A stretch of 30,508 bases of DNA from JAULUH01 sp032111745 (lineage in GTDB: Bacteria > Chloroflexota > Anaerolineae > JAAEKA01). Positions 24,016-30,508 of this stretch are shown here, piece by piece. Numbering within the stretch: the stretch's first letter is position 1; each line of letters opens with the position of its first letter. The position numbers were made by a program, and so were the translations under genes. Under the pieces are notes generated by a model. The model saw nothing but the letters and a program-made list of their open reading frames with translations. It made no database searches and was not told where the DNA came from. The DNA is taken from assembly GCA_032111745.1 (NCBI GenBank), contig JAULUH010000557.1, forward strand, positions 1 through 30,508. The letters run 5' to 3'.

Positions 24016-25856
24016 CTAGAGCTGGCCAGCGCGCCATGTGGATCCCTCAGGGTGCGCCGAAGGGTCGCAGAGAAAGACCCGGAACATCATAAGTTCACCG
24101 TCGCGAAAACGGTCCTGCAGCTGGACAGGCTGGCAAATCGGTTCGGCCCATGGGGCCAGAGGCTCCAGTGCTGGCCGCGGACCCAGATTGATGATCCAGG
24201 CGCGTTGGCCCTTCTGCAGCGCCGATTTCACCTCCGGGGACGTGTGATCGAGGGCCTCTGCACCGGCGTAGTAGGAGGCTTCGGGCAGCGAGGTGCGGCG
24301 TCCCCTGAGGCCAACCGTGGCAATGACGTCGTCCGCAAGCCGGTGTTCGTCAATGTACGCCATGGCCGTTTTCCAATCATAGCGCCAGCCGTCCTGCTCC
24401 CAGTAGTACAGGCTGCCGGCCAGCATGACGCGCAAAAGCACCACCAGGGGAATGATCAGGCTGAGCAGCAGACCGCCGGGGTTGGTGGATGCCAGGGGGC
24501 TGTCAGGGCCGGGTGCTCCGGGTGTCCGCGTCCGTAGCAGGTGTCCTGCGGCCAGCAGGCCCGCCGCCGCCACGGCCAGGAGCAGGGCCAGGGCAAGCAC
24601 CTGGCCGGCGGAGCTATGGGGAGCCAGGTAGTAGTAGACCGCATCCTCGAGGCCGGGGTCGAGCGCGGCCAGGAGGAAAAACCCCAGGGCAAGGGCCCAT
24701 GCCACTCTCGGCGGACGCCGTGCGGCATAGCTCAAGAGCTCCAGCAGGCCGGCTGCCCCCAGCATGGTCCAGAAGGCCAGGGCCATGAAGGCATAGCGGC
24801 TCTCTACCCATGAGACCGGCGCCAGCGCCAACAGGGCCAGGACCGGGATGCCTGCGCTGAGGCTGAGAAACAGCCCACTGCGCTGGCGCGCCGTGACCAG
24901 CTGGAAAGCGCCGAAGGCAGCGACTGCAAACAGCGGAAAGCTGATCCGATAGGGGATGTCGATCATCAGCGTCAGGGCGGAGGCCAGCGGCCGTTGGGCG
25001 TCGAGGGGTTGGCCCCAGAAGGTGGCAAGAAACACGTCGAACGGCCGCATCATCAGGTAGGCNNNNNNNNNNCGGCGATAGTAAGCAGCCAACTGCGCAG
25101 TAACGCGTGGTGGACTGCAATTGAAGCTCCGGCGCGTTTGAAAGGCAAAGGGTCGCCGACGCCGACAGCCACCAGCGCGATGGCAGCAGACGCCGGGGTG
25201 AACCAGCGCAGCCCGGGGGGCTTGGCCCAGGGCCGCACTTTCAGCAAGGCCACATAAGCAAAAGCAACCGGCGCCATGAACAGGCCAAAGAGACGTTCCT
25301 TATAGGCCAGGATGGCCAGGGTGAGAAAGATGGCGAAATACCACGGCTGGTCCCGCTCCAGGCCGGCGTAGAAGGCGAACAGGCCCAGGGTGTAGTACAG
25401 GAGGAGGACCGTGTAGAAGCGGGCGTTCTGCGACCAGAAGATGTGCCAGGGGGAGATGGCGAGCAGCAGGGACGACAGCAAGGCTACCGGCGCGCCGAGC
25501 ATCCTGCGGGTGGGCAGGTAGAGCAGGGGGATGGTGAAGGCGCCCACCAGGGCTGGACCAAGCCGCGCGCTCCACTCGCTGGTGCCCAGCCGGGTGACCA
25601 GGAGGTCGATCAGGCCGACGGATAGCCGGCCACTGGACATGCCCAGGCGCGTTGCTACCTCCAGCGAGAGCATTTCATCGACCCAGAAGCTCCATTCGCC
25701 CAGCTGCCACAGGCGCAAGGCCAGGGCGGCTGCGGAGATCAGGGCCAGCAGCACCAGCTCGGCGGGCACCGGCAGCGCCACGCTGCGCAGCGCGGCGGCC
25801 CCTGGCCTTGCTGCCGCCCCTGAACGGAGCCCGCCGGACAAATCGGCCCGGGCCAT
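24016..25856 (-). CDS. GT39/ArnT-like GT-C glycosyltransferase, interrupted by an assembly gap
   Basis: The start is ATG 25856, 1 bp after the upstream GT4 stop; the open frame to 25982 is a shadow. About 613 residues in two frames separated by ten Ns. After the first helix (33-50) comes EWSFWVDEMLSLEV with the acidic pair D60-E61, the metal/catalytic motif of GT39 and related GT-C enzymes. ISPWHIFWSQNARFYTVLLL is also family-typical. About eleven to thirteen hydrophobic segments are followed by a soluble C-terminal part (YDWKTAMAYIDEH, TVGLRGRRTSL...) resembling the extracytoplasmic domain of such enzymes. It probably transfers a sugar from a polyprenyl-phosphate donor on the outer face of the membrane, with the donor possibly made by the next gene. 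Confidence 0.85.
25063..25072. other. Assembly gap (10 Ns) inside the GT39-like gene
   Basis: The frame changes across the Ns while the protein clearly continues (TIA before, AYLMMRPFDVF after). As for the other gap, a real length of 2 modulo 3 would restore one frame, so this is a placeholder and not evidence of a pseudogene. Confidence 0.95.
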
Positions 25857-25857
25857 G

Positions 25858-27081
25858 TTAGGAGGACTCTCCGGCGGGCCTGGCGTCGAAGCGTGCCATG
25901 GGCACCTGCCCCTCCTCCAGGCTATCGTAGACCAGCTTAAGCTTGGCCAGGTAGGTGGACAGCACGTGGTTCTGTGCGGCATACTGCTGCGCCCGGGTGC
26001 CGAGACCTTGCCTGAGCTCGGGGTCGTCCATCAGCTGCACGATGCCCGCAGCCAGGGCTGCGGAGTCAGGGGGCACCAGGAGGGCGGTCTGGTGGTCCAG
26101 CACAGCGGTGTGGGCATCGATATCTGTGGCCACAATCGGCTTGCCCCCCCACAGGTAGCTATAAATCTTCAGGGGCACGGTCAGGCCCGCAATGCGCGGG
26201 GAGACCAGGATGTCAGCCAGCTCCTGGAAGGCCAGCGATTCGTCCGGGCTCACCCGTTCGAGGACCGCCACATGATCCTGCAGGCCCAGGCCGCGCACGC
26301 GCTCCTGCCAGCTCTGCAGCTGATGTGACTGTGCCCCCACCAGCACGAATTTCACCTGGGGCCGGGCGCGGCTGGCGCTCACGGCGCTCTCCAGCAGCAG
26401 CTCAAGGCCCTGGTAGCGCTCGAAGGTGCCAGTGTAGACCACAAAGACCCGTTCCGGCCCACCCAGCTGGCAGCGCAGGCTCTGCACGCGCTGTGGATCG
26501 ATGCCGGCGCTGCGGATACTGACGGGAAGATTGTCGATGGTCACCGCGCTGGCCGCAGGGTTGGCTGCCCTGACCGTAGCTTCCAGGTCCGCTGCTATAG
26601 TGATGATGGCATCGCTGCTAGAGAAGATTCGCTTCTCCAGCATCTCAAATAGCCTGGCCACAGGACGGTGACCCCAGACTGCGGAGTGCGCCAACTGCCG
26701 GGACAGGCACGAGTGCATGTCGTAGACGTGGCGGCAGCCGAACAGCCGGGCCAGGAGGGACGAAAAGAAGACAGCCTCCTCGTGCGAGTGAATCACGTCG
26801 TAGCGTATGCGGGCCATCAGGGCCATGGCCTTGGCCAGCACCAGCATATCCAGGAGCGGCTTACTCCAGGATGGCCCGACCTTCACTCGCTTGACAAAGG
26901 GCACCCGGGGGATCCGGTGAAGCTCCGCGCCCGGTGGCAGGACCACATCCTGGCCCACATGGTAGGCCAGCAAGTGCACCTCATGGCCCAGCTCCGCCAG
27001 TCCCAACATCCTCTGATGGACGCTGATAGGCGTCCCGCGCGGCTCCAGAAAAGGCTCCGGAGCGATCATGAGTATCCTCAT
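25858..27081 (-). CDS. GT4 family glycosyltransferase, first gene of the polysaccharide operon
   Basis: 407 aa. GT-B fold with RILMIAPEPFLEPRGTPISV (2-21), YDVIHSHEEAVFFSSLLA, VYDMHS and VYTGTFERYQGLELLL (a hydrophobic/aromatic variant of the usual phosphate-binding loop). The donor end reads ILVSPRIAGLTVPLKIYSYLWGGKPIVATD. The first Glu of the EX7E motif is missing and the second is replaced in the LKIYSYLW context, a variation seen in a GT4 subgroup that uses K-x-Y/E. Ribosome-binding site AAAGGAA lies about 10 bp before ATG 27081. It is the promoter-proximal gene; the GT39-like gene follows after a single base. Donor unknown. Confidence 0.88.
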   Translation of the reverse strand: MRILMIAPEPFLEPRGTPISVHQRMLGLAELGHEVHLLAYHVGQDVVLPPGAELHRIPRVPFVKRVKVGPSWSKPLLDMLVLAKAMALMARIRYDVIHSHEEAVFFSSLLARLFGCRHVYDMHSCLSRQLAHSAVWGHRPVARLFEMLEKRIFSSSDAIITIAADLEATVRAANPAASAVTIDNLPVSIRSAGIDPQRVQSLRCQLGGPERVFVVYTGTFERYQGLELLLESAVSASRARPQVKFVLVGAQSHQLQSWQERVRGLGLQDHVAVLERVSPDESLAFQELADILVSPRIAGLTVPLKIYSYLWGGKPIVATDIDAHTAVLDHQTALLVPPDSAALAAGIVQLMDDPELRQGLGTRAQQYAAQNHVLSTYLAKLKLVYDSLEEGQVPMARFDARPAGESS

Positions 27082-27645
27082 AGCTCTGGGTTCCTTTCAC
27101 CCTCTCCATGCCACGATGACTGCCCGATTGGCGTTCCCAACGCCGAAGAAGACGATCTATATGCGGTTTCCCAGGTGGGGGCGCGGCCTGCTGCGGTGAG
27201 GCAGAATCATGTTGATACCTGAACACCGAATATGCAGATCAAGCCCGATGATTGTCACGTTGCCCAACAAGTCGTCCCGACTATTTAGTTGTCGCCAATG
27301 AAGGTATCAGGAAGGGCCAGGACCTCTCCGCTCAGCCCATCTATCACTATATCACAGGTTTCTCAAACTGTGATCAACAAACACTTAATATATACTCAAC
27401 ATTTGGGATATGGTCAAGCGGCCACGCATCTTTCGGGGTTTAGCGCGTCCAGATAGTAGACATGAGGACCGTTCTAATCTATAATAGCCGCCATGGCTAC
27501 GTAGCAACAGGATCCAAGCTAATACTGAACCGAGAGAGTCCATCCGGGGTGATTAGCTCTTCATGTCAACCAGCCCACCGAGTGTGCGAGGTGGGCCAAT
27601 CGACCGACCATTGCTGACCGATCCCTGAGCCAGGAGGCCGACGCG
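27082..27645. promoter_or_regulatory. Divergent intergenic control region, comparatively AT-rich
   Basis: This 564-bp stretch separates the minus-strand polysaccharide operon from the plus-strand carbamoyltransferase block. It is clearly richer in A+T than its surroundings between about 27210 and 27540. It contains a dyad, ATCACAGGTT (27351-27360) and AAACTGTGAT (27365-27374), with a 4-bp loop; this could be an operator or a hairpin. A candidate plus-strand promoter is listed separately. I could not pick a convincing minus-strand promoter. A 63-codon frame at 27252-27443 lacks a ribosome-binding site and is not credible. Confidence 0.5.
27457..27485 (+). promoter_or_regulatory. Candidate promoter for the carbamoyltransferase block (TAGACA-N17-TATAAT)
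   Basis: TAGACA (27457-27462) and a perfect TATAAT (27480-27485) are 17 bp apart. Initiation near 27492 leaves a leader of about 150 nt before TTG 27646. That leader contains a short hairpin (GCCCACC at 27573-27579 with GGTGGGC at 27590-27596). Confidence 0.6.
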
Positions 27646-28125
27646 TTGATCGCCGACTCGCCCTATGAGGCCGGAGAGCTGGCCTTGAAGCCCGCCGCGG
27701 GAGTCGCCGCGGGCGTCTTCGGTGGCTTGCTGATGCTGGTGCTGGTGGAGGCCCTCGATCCCATCTCGGGGGTATCGGCAGGCGATGTGCTCAGCGCGAT
27801 GGGGTCTGCCCTGGCGCCGGGAGACCGCGCGGTGACGGTCGGCCTGGGGCTGCACCTGGCCACGGCGGGCGTGCTGGGTCTGTTGTATGCCCTCAGCCAG
27901 CAGCGAATTCCGCCGCGCGGGCTGGTAGGGGTAGGCCTGTTGTTTGGCCTGGTGGTGTGGATCTTCGGTGCCCTGTTCGCGGGCTGGCTCATGGGCGAGT
28001 CCGTGCGTGAGGTGCTGCGTTCGTGGAGTTGGCTGCTGGCGAGCCTGGGTTATGGCCTCACCCTGGCGGGGACGGCGGTCCTGGCTGGGCGGCGCGCGGT
28101 GAGGAGTGCTATGCCGCGAGATTAG
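27646..28125 (+). CDS. Four-helix membrane protein, 159 aa, TTG start
   Basis: The start is TTG 27646, supported by a perfect AGGAGG (27632-27637) 8 bp upstream; no ATG in frame fits. Four hydrophobic segments lie at about residues 17-37, 62-84, 92-112 and 126-148, with short polar loops and a basic C-terminus (AGRRAVRSAMPRD). The glycine/alanine-rich helices (GVAAGVFGGLLML, GLLFGLVVWIFGALFAGWL) resemble small membrane proteins of the DUF6789-like type, but I am not certain of the family. It precedes the DUF5989/carbamoyltransferase genes by 78 bp and shares their orientation, so it may be an accessory or may simply be transcribed with them. Confidence 0.75.
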   Translation: MIADSPYEAGELALKPAAGVAAGVFGGLLMLVLVEALDPISGVSAGDVLSAMGSALAPGDRAVTVGLGLHLATAGVLGLLYALSQQRIPPRGLVGVGLLFGLVVWIFGALFAGWLMGESVREVLRSWSWLLASLGYGLTLAGTAVLAGRRAVRSAMPRD

Positions 28126-28152
28126 GACGAGTCTGCGCACGGACCGGCCAAA

Positions 28153-28163
28153 GCCTCGACTCC
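28153..28163 (+). repeat. Copy of the dispersed 11-mer GCCTCGACTCC
   Basis: It lies in the 78-bp gap between the four-helix protein and DUF5989 genes, as AAGCCTCGACTCC at 28151-28163, identical over 13 bp to 8211-8223. No obvious inverted partner is adjacent here, unlike the copy at 282-335. Confidence 0.5.
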
Positions 28164-28203
28164 ACTGCGGTATCCTGGATTAGCTGTATGGAGGAATCGG
28201 GTT

Positions 28204-28374
28204 ATGAACGCGTTGCGGGGCATGCTGACGACCCTGGAGGAAATCTTTCGCTATCTGTGGGCGCGGCGGTTGTGGTGGCTGGTGCCCATGGTCTTGGTGC
28301 TGCTGCTGTTCGGCGGGTTGATTATCCTGGGCAGCACGGCGGGCGTCGGACCGTTCATCTATACACTGTTCTGA
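28204..28374 (+). CDS. DUF5989 family small membrane protein, 56 aa
   Basis: ATG 28204 is preceded by GGAGGA (28190-28195) at 8 bp. An amphipathic N-terminus (ALRGMLTTLEEIFRYLWARR) leads to one membrane helix (LWWLVPMVLVLLLFGGLIIL) and the ending GPFIYTLF. The aromatic/basic junction before W-W-L-x-P and the PFIYTLF terminus are the signature of DUF5989 proteins. As I recall, these are usually encoded next to NodU/SxtI-type carbamoyltransferases, and that is the arrangement here. No biochemical function is known. The next gene starts about 10 bp downstream. Confidence 0.85.
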   Translation: MNALRGMLTTLEEIFRYLWARRLWWLVPMVLVLLLFGGLIILGSTAGVGPFIYTLF

Positions 28375-28384
28375 GAGGTGGGTG

Positions 28385-28621
28385 GTGAGACAGCTGTTTG
28401 GCCGCCTTTGGCGGGGATGGCTGGAGATCGCGCGCTACTTCGGCGATTTCCAGTCGCGCCTGTTGCTGACCCTGTTCTATTTCACGGTGTTCGTGCCCTT
28501 TGGCACGGCCCTACGGCTGTTCGGCGATCCGCTGCGCCTGCGCCGGCCGCCTGAGGCCTCCGGATGGGAGGCCCGCGCGGTCCAGGATGTTGACCTGCCG
28601 GCCAGCCGGCGGCAGTTCTAG
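28385..28621 (+). CDS. Small membrane-associated protein of the carbamoyltransferase cassette, 78 aa
   Basis: The start is GTG 28385 with AGAGG (28374-28378) 6 bp upstream; GTG 28382 is the alternative, adding one residue. The N-terminus is basic and aromatic (RQLFGRLWRGWLEIARYFGDFQ). One membrane-inserting hydrophobic segment (LLLTLFYFTVFVPFGTAL, ~26-44) is followed by FGDPLRLRRPP and a charged tail ending RRQF. Comparable small proteins containing an IGDFQARVLLTLFYF-like segment occur beside carbamoyltransferase and DUF5989 genes, usually unnamed. The role could be membrane tethering of the enzyme. It ends 21 bp before the carbamoyltransferase start. Confidence 0.75.
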   Translation: MRQLFGRLWRGWLEIARYFGDFQSRLLLTLFYFTVFVPFGTALRLFGDPLRLRRPPEASGWEARAVQDVDLPASRRQF

Positions 28622-28642
28622 AGTGCAGGTGGGGAGAGATAG

Positions 28643-30433
28643 ATGTACATTCTGGGCATTTCCGCACTGTATCACGACTCCGCGGCGGCCTTGCTCCACG
28701 AGGGGGACCTGGTGGCCGCGGCCCAGGAGGAGCGCTTCAGCCGGATCAAGTTCGACCACAGCTTCCCCACCCGGGCGATCGACTACTGCCTGCGGCAGGC
28801 GCAGATCACCCTGCAGGACCTGGACTATGTGGTGTTCTATGAGAAGCCACTGCCCAAGTTCGAGCGCATTCTGTTGTCCCACCTGGGCACGTTTCCGCGC
28901 TCGTGGCAGGTGTTCCGGGAGGCCATGATCGCCTGGCTGGGGGAGAAGCTGTGGATGCGTTCGCTGCTGCAAAGGCAGATCGACCTGCCGGCGGAGCGCA
29001 TCCTGTTCGTCGAGCATCATCTCTCCCACGCGGCCAGCGCCATGTACTGTGCGCCGTTCGAGGAGGCGGCGGTGCTGACCATCGACGGCGTGGGCGAGTG
29101 GACCACCAGCGCCATCGGCGCGGCCACGGCGGACTGGGGCCATAACGGGCGGTCCAACCGCATCAACCTGACGCAGGAGACGCGTTTCCCGCACTCGTTG
29201 GGGCTGTTGTACTCGGCGTTCACGGGGTGGCTGGGGTTCAAGGTCAACAGCGGGGAGTACAAGGTGATGGGGATGGCGCCCTATGGGGAGCCGATCTACA
29301 TGGACAAGCTGGAGAAGATCGTCAAGGTCTACGACGACGGCAGCTTCTGGCTGAACATGGACTACTTCAGCTTCCACTACTCCCTGAGCCAGACCTATAA
29401 CCAGCGCTTTGTGGACCTGTTTGGGCCGCCGCGGGAGCCGGAGGCGCCGTTCTTCACGCGCAGCACCGGGGACGACATCAGCGGGCAGGAGCGGCAGGCG
29501 GATGAGAACCAGTATTATGCGGACGTGGCGGCCAGCATCCAGCGGCTGACGGAGGAGACGATCCTGAAGATGGCGGCGAGCGCCCACCGGCAGACCGGGA
29601 TGAAGAACCTGGTGATGGCGGGAGGCGTGGCGCTGAACAGCGTGGCCAACGGGCGGCTGATGCGGGAGTCGCCGTTCGAGCAGGTGTACATCCAGCCCAA
29701 TGCCGGGGATGCCGGCGGTGCGCTGGGGGCGGCGCTCTATGTATGGCACGTGGTGCTGGGGCAGCCGCGGCGCTTCGTGATGGAGCATGCGTACTACGGC
29801 GAGGACTACGGGGAGGGCGAGATCCAGCGCGTGCTGCAGGAGGCAGGGCTGAACGGGGAGACCTTCGCGGACGAGAGTGCCCTGGCGGACCGGGTGGTGG
29901 ATGCCATGGTCGATCAGCAGGTGGTGGGGCTGTTTAACGGACGCTTCGAGTGGGGGCCGCGGGCGCTGGGCAACCGCTCGATCCTGGCCGACCCCCGGCA
30001 TGCGGCGATGAAGGACGTGGTCAACCTGAAGATCAAGTTTCGGGAGCAGTTCCGGCCCTTTGCGCCGGTGGTGACCGAGGAGGATGCGCCGCAATACTTC
30101 GACCTGCAGCGGGCGGCGGGACAGTATCCGCAGCGGTTCATGCTGATGGTAGCGCCGGTGCAGGATGGCCATGGGGAGGATATCCCGGCGGTGAACCACA
30201 TGGGAACGGGGCGGCTGCAGGTGGTGCGACGGGAGTGGAACCCGCTGTACTACGAGCTGGTGCAGCGCTTCGGCCAGGCCACAGGGGTGCCGGTGCTGCT
30301 GAACACCAGCTTCAACCTGCGGGGGGAGCCGATTGTGACCACCCCGGCGGACGGCCTGCGCACCTTCATGGCCAGCGACTGCGACCTGCTGGTGCTGGGC
30401 AACACTATTGTGCGCAAGCCAGCCGCGACCTAG
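28643..30433 (+). CDS. NodU/CmcH-family O-carbamoyltransferase
   Basis: 596 aa, the usual family length. The N-terminal ASKHA-fold (Kae1-like) domain has GISALYHDSAAALL (5-18), EERFSR (29-34), VEHHLSHAASA (123-133, with metal-binding His125/126/129), TIDGVGEW (146-153), GEYKVMGMAPYG and MAGGVALNSVANGRLM. The C-terminal domain has FEWGPRALGNRSILADPR, KFREQFRPFAPVV and LLNTSFNLRGEPI. In the family (NodU, CmcH, SxtI, TobZ) carbamoyl phosphate and ATP form carbamoyl-adenylate, which is passed to a hydroxyl of the acceptor. Strong ribosome-binding site GGGGAGAG (28631-28638) lies 4 bp before ATG 28643. Given the polysaccharide locus next door, carbamoylation of a sugar is likely, but a small-molecule acceptor is possible. 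A 644-aa antisense frame over it is an artefact. Confidence 0.95.
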   Translation: MYILGISALYHDSAAALLHEGDLVAAAQEERFSRIKFDHSFPTRAIDYCLRQAQITLQDLDYVVFYEKPLPKFERILLSHLGTFPRSWQVFREAMIAWLGEKLWMRSLLQRQIDLPAERILFVEHHLSHAASAMYCAPFEEAAVLTIDGVGEWTTSAIGAATADWGHNGRSNRINLTQETRFPHSLGLLYSAFTGWLGFKVNSGEYKVMGMAPYGEPIYMDKLEKIVKVYDDGSFWLNMDYFSFHYSLSQTYNQRFVDLFGPPREPEAPFFTRSTGDDISGQERQADENQYYADVAASIQRLTEETILKMAASAHRQTGMKNLVMAGGVALNSVANGRLMRESPFEQVYIQPNAGDAGGALGAALYVWHVVLGQPRRFVMEHAYYGEDYGEGEIQRVLQEAGLNGETFADESALADRVVDAMVDQQVVGLFNGRFEWGPRALGNRSILADPRHAAMKDVVNLKIKFREQFRPFAPVVTEEDAPQYFDLQRAAGQYPQRFMLMVAPVQDGHGEDIPAVNHMGTGRLQVVRREWNPLYYELVQRFGQATGVPVLLNTSFNLRGEPIVTTPADGLRTFMASDCDLLVLGNTIVRKPAAT

Positions 30434-30466
30434 AGAGAGCGGCACGGACTGGACACGGAACCGACC

Positions 30467-30508
30467 ATGCGTCCCATTGTGGGCAGGGTACTGCTGCTAG
30501 GGTTCGGC
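30467..30508 (+). CDS. Possible start of a further gene (14 codons, partial)
   Basis: An ATG at 30467 opens MRPIVGRVLLLGFG, a basic then hydrophobic N-terminus that could begin a signal peptide or membrane helix. It lies 33 bp after the carbamoyltransferase stop on the same strand. There is no strong ribosome-binding site, and the window ends after 14 codons, so the call is weak. Confidence 0.25.
   Translation, partial: MRPIVGRVLLLGFG

Noticed and set aside
27252..27443. 63-codon ORF in the divergent intergenic region
   Set aside because: No ribosome-binding site, mixed composition, and it overlaps the dyad and AT-rich control sequence.
28511..30445. 644-codon minus-strand frame antisense to the carbamoyltransferase
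   Set aside because: It mirrors the third-position GC bias of a certain gene; His/Arg/Leu/Pro-rich with no recognisable domain.
1..30508. tRNA or rRNA genes, integrase/transposase genes
   Set aside because: I looked for tRNA-like cloverleaf signatures and transposase motifs on both strands and saw none I could support; a dedicated scan was not possible.

Overview
The window is high-GC bacterial DNA holding most of a cell-surface polysaccharide (exopolysaccharide or O-antigen-like) locus. The organism is probably a member of the Chloroflexota (Anaerolineae/Caldilineae-like). That is inferred from Thr/Pro-rich linkers feeding PD40 propellers, the DUF1616, CPBP and carbamoyltransferase/DUF5989 families together, and GC-rich intergenic repeats. 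No rRNA or marker gene proves it. Two 10-N placeholders show it is a scaffolded draft assembly, possibly a metagenome bin.

Left edge (1-2340): the 3' end of a CBM20 starch-binding-domain gene, an inverted repeat, a truncated nucleotidyltransferase-like gene, one unrecognised 238-aa gene, and about 0.8 kb of repeat-rich non-coding DNA. At 2343-2371 a perfect-consensus sigma-70 promoter drives a small two-helix membrane protein. This ends in a stem-loop that is probably a shared terminator with the convergent block.

Minus-strand block (27081 down to 2777): 18 genes in tight order, with many 1-, 4- or 11-bp overlaps. In transcription order they are: GT4, GT39-like GT-C, polyprenyl-phosphate-type GT2, GT2, GT4, methyltransferase-like protein, alpha/alpha-toroid protein, GT2, Wzx-like flippase, GT4, secreted Asp-rich surface protein, GT-C-like membrane protein, GT2, GT4. 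After a 385-bp gap come DUF1616 and a Wzy-like polymerase/ligase with TPRs, then a membrane-anchored PD40 protein and a CPBP protease. Candidate promoters lie ahead of the last two pairs. The block supplies ten glycosyltransferases, a flippase and a polymerase. No initiating phosphoglycosyltransferase, Wza/Wzc export apparatus or nucleotide-sugar genes are visible, so these must lie elsewhere.

Divergent plus-strand block (27646-30433): a TTG-started four-helix membrane protein, a 56-aa DUF5989 protein, a 78-aa membrane-associated protein and a full-length NodU/CmcH-type carbamoyltransferase. A comparatively AT-rich 560-bp regulatory region (27082-27645) separates it from the polysaccharide block. 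The natural reading is that the carbamoyltransferase decorates the glycan or a related metabolite.

The most unusual items are: the coupled methyltransferase-like/toroid/GT2 trio; the secreted Asp-loop protein embedded in the glycosyltransferase operon; the PD40 protein with a 48-residue tandem linker repeat overlapping a CPBP protease; and the carbamoyltransferase cassette with three tiny membrane partners.
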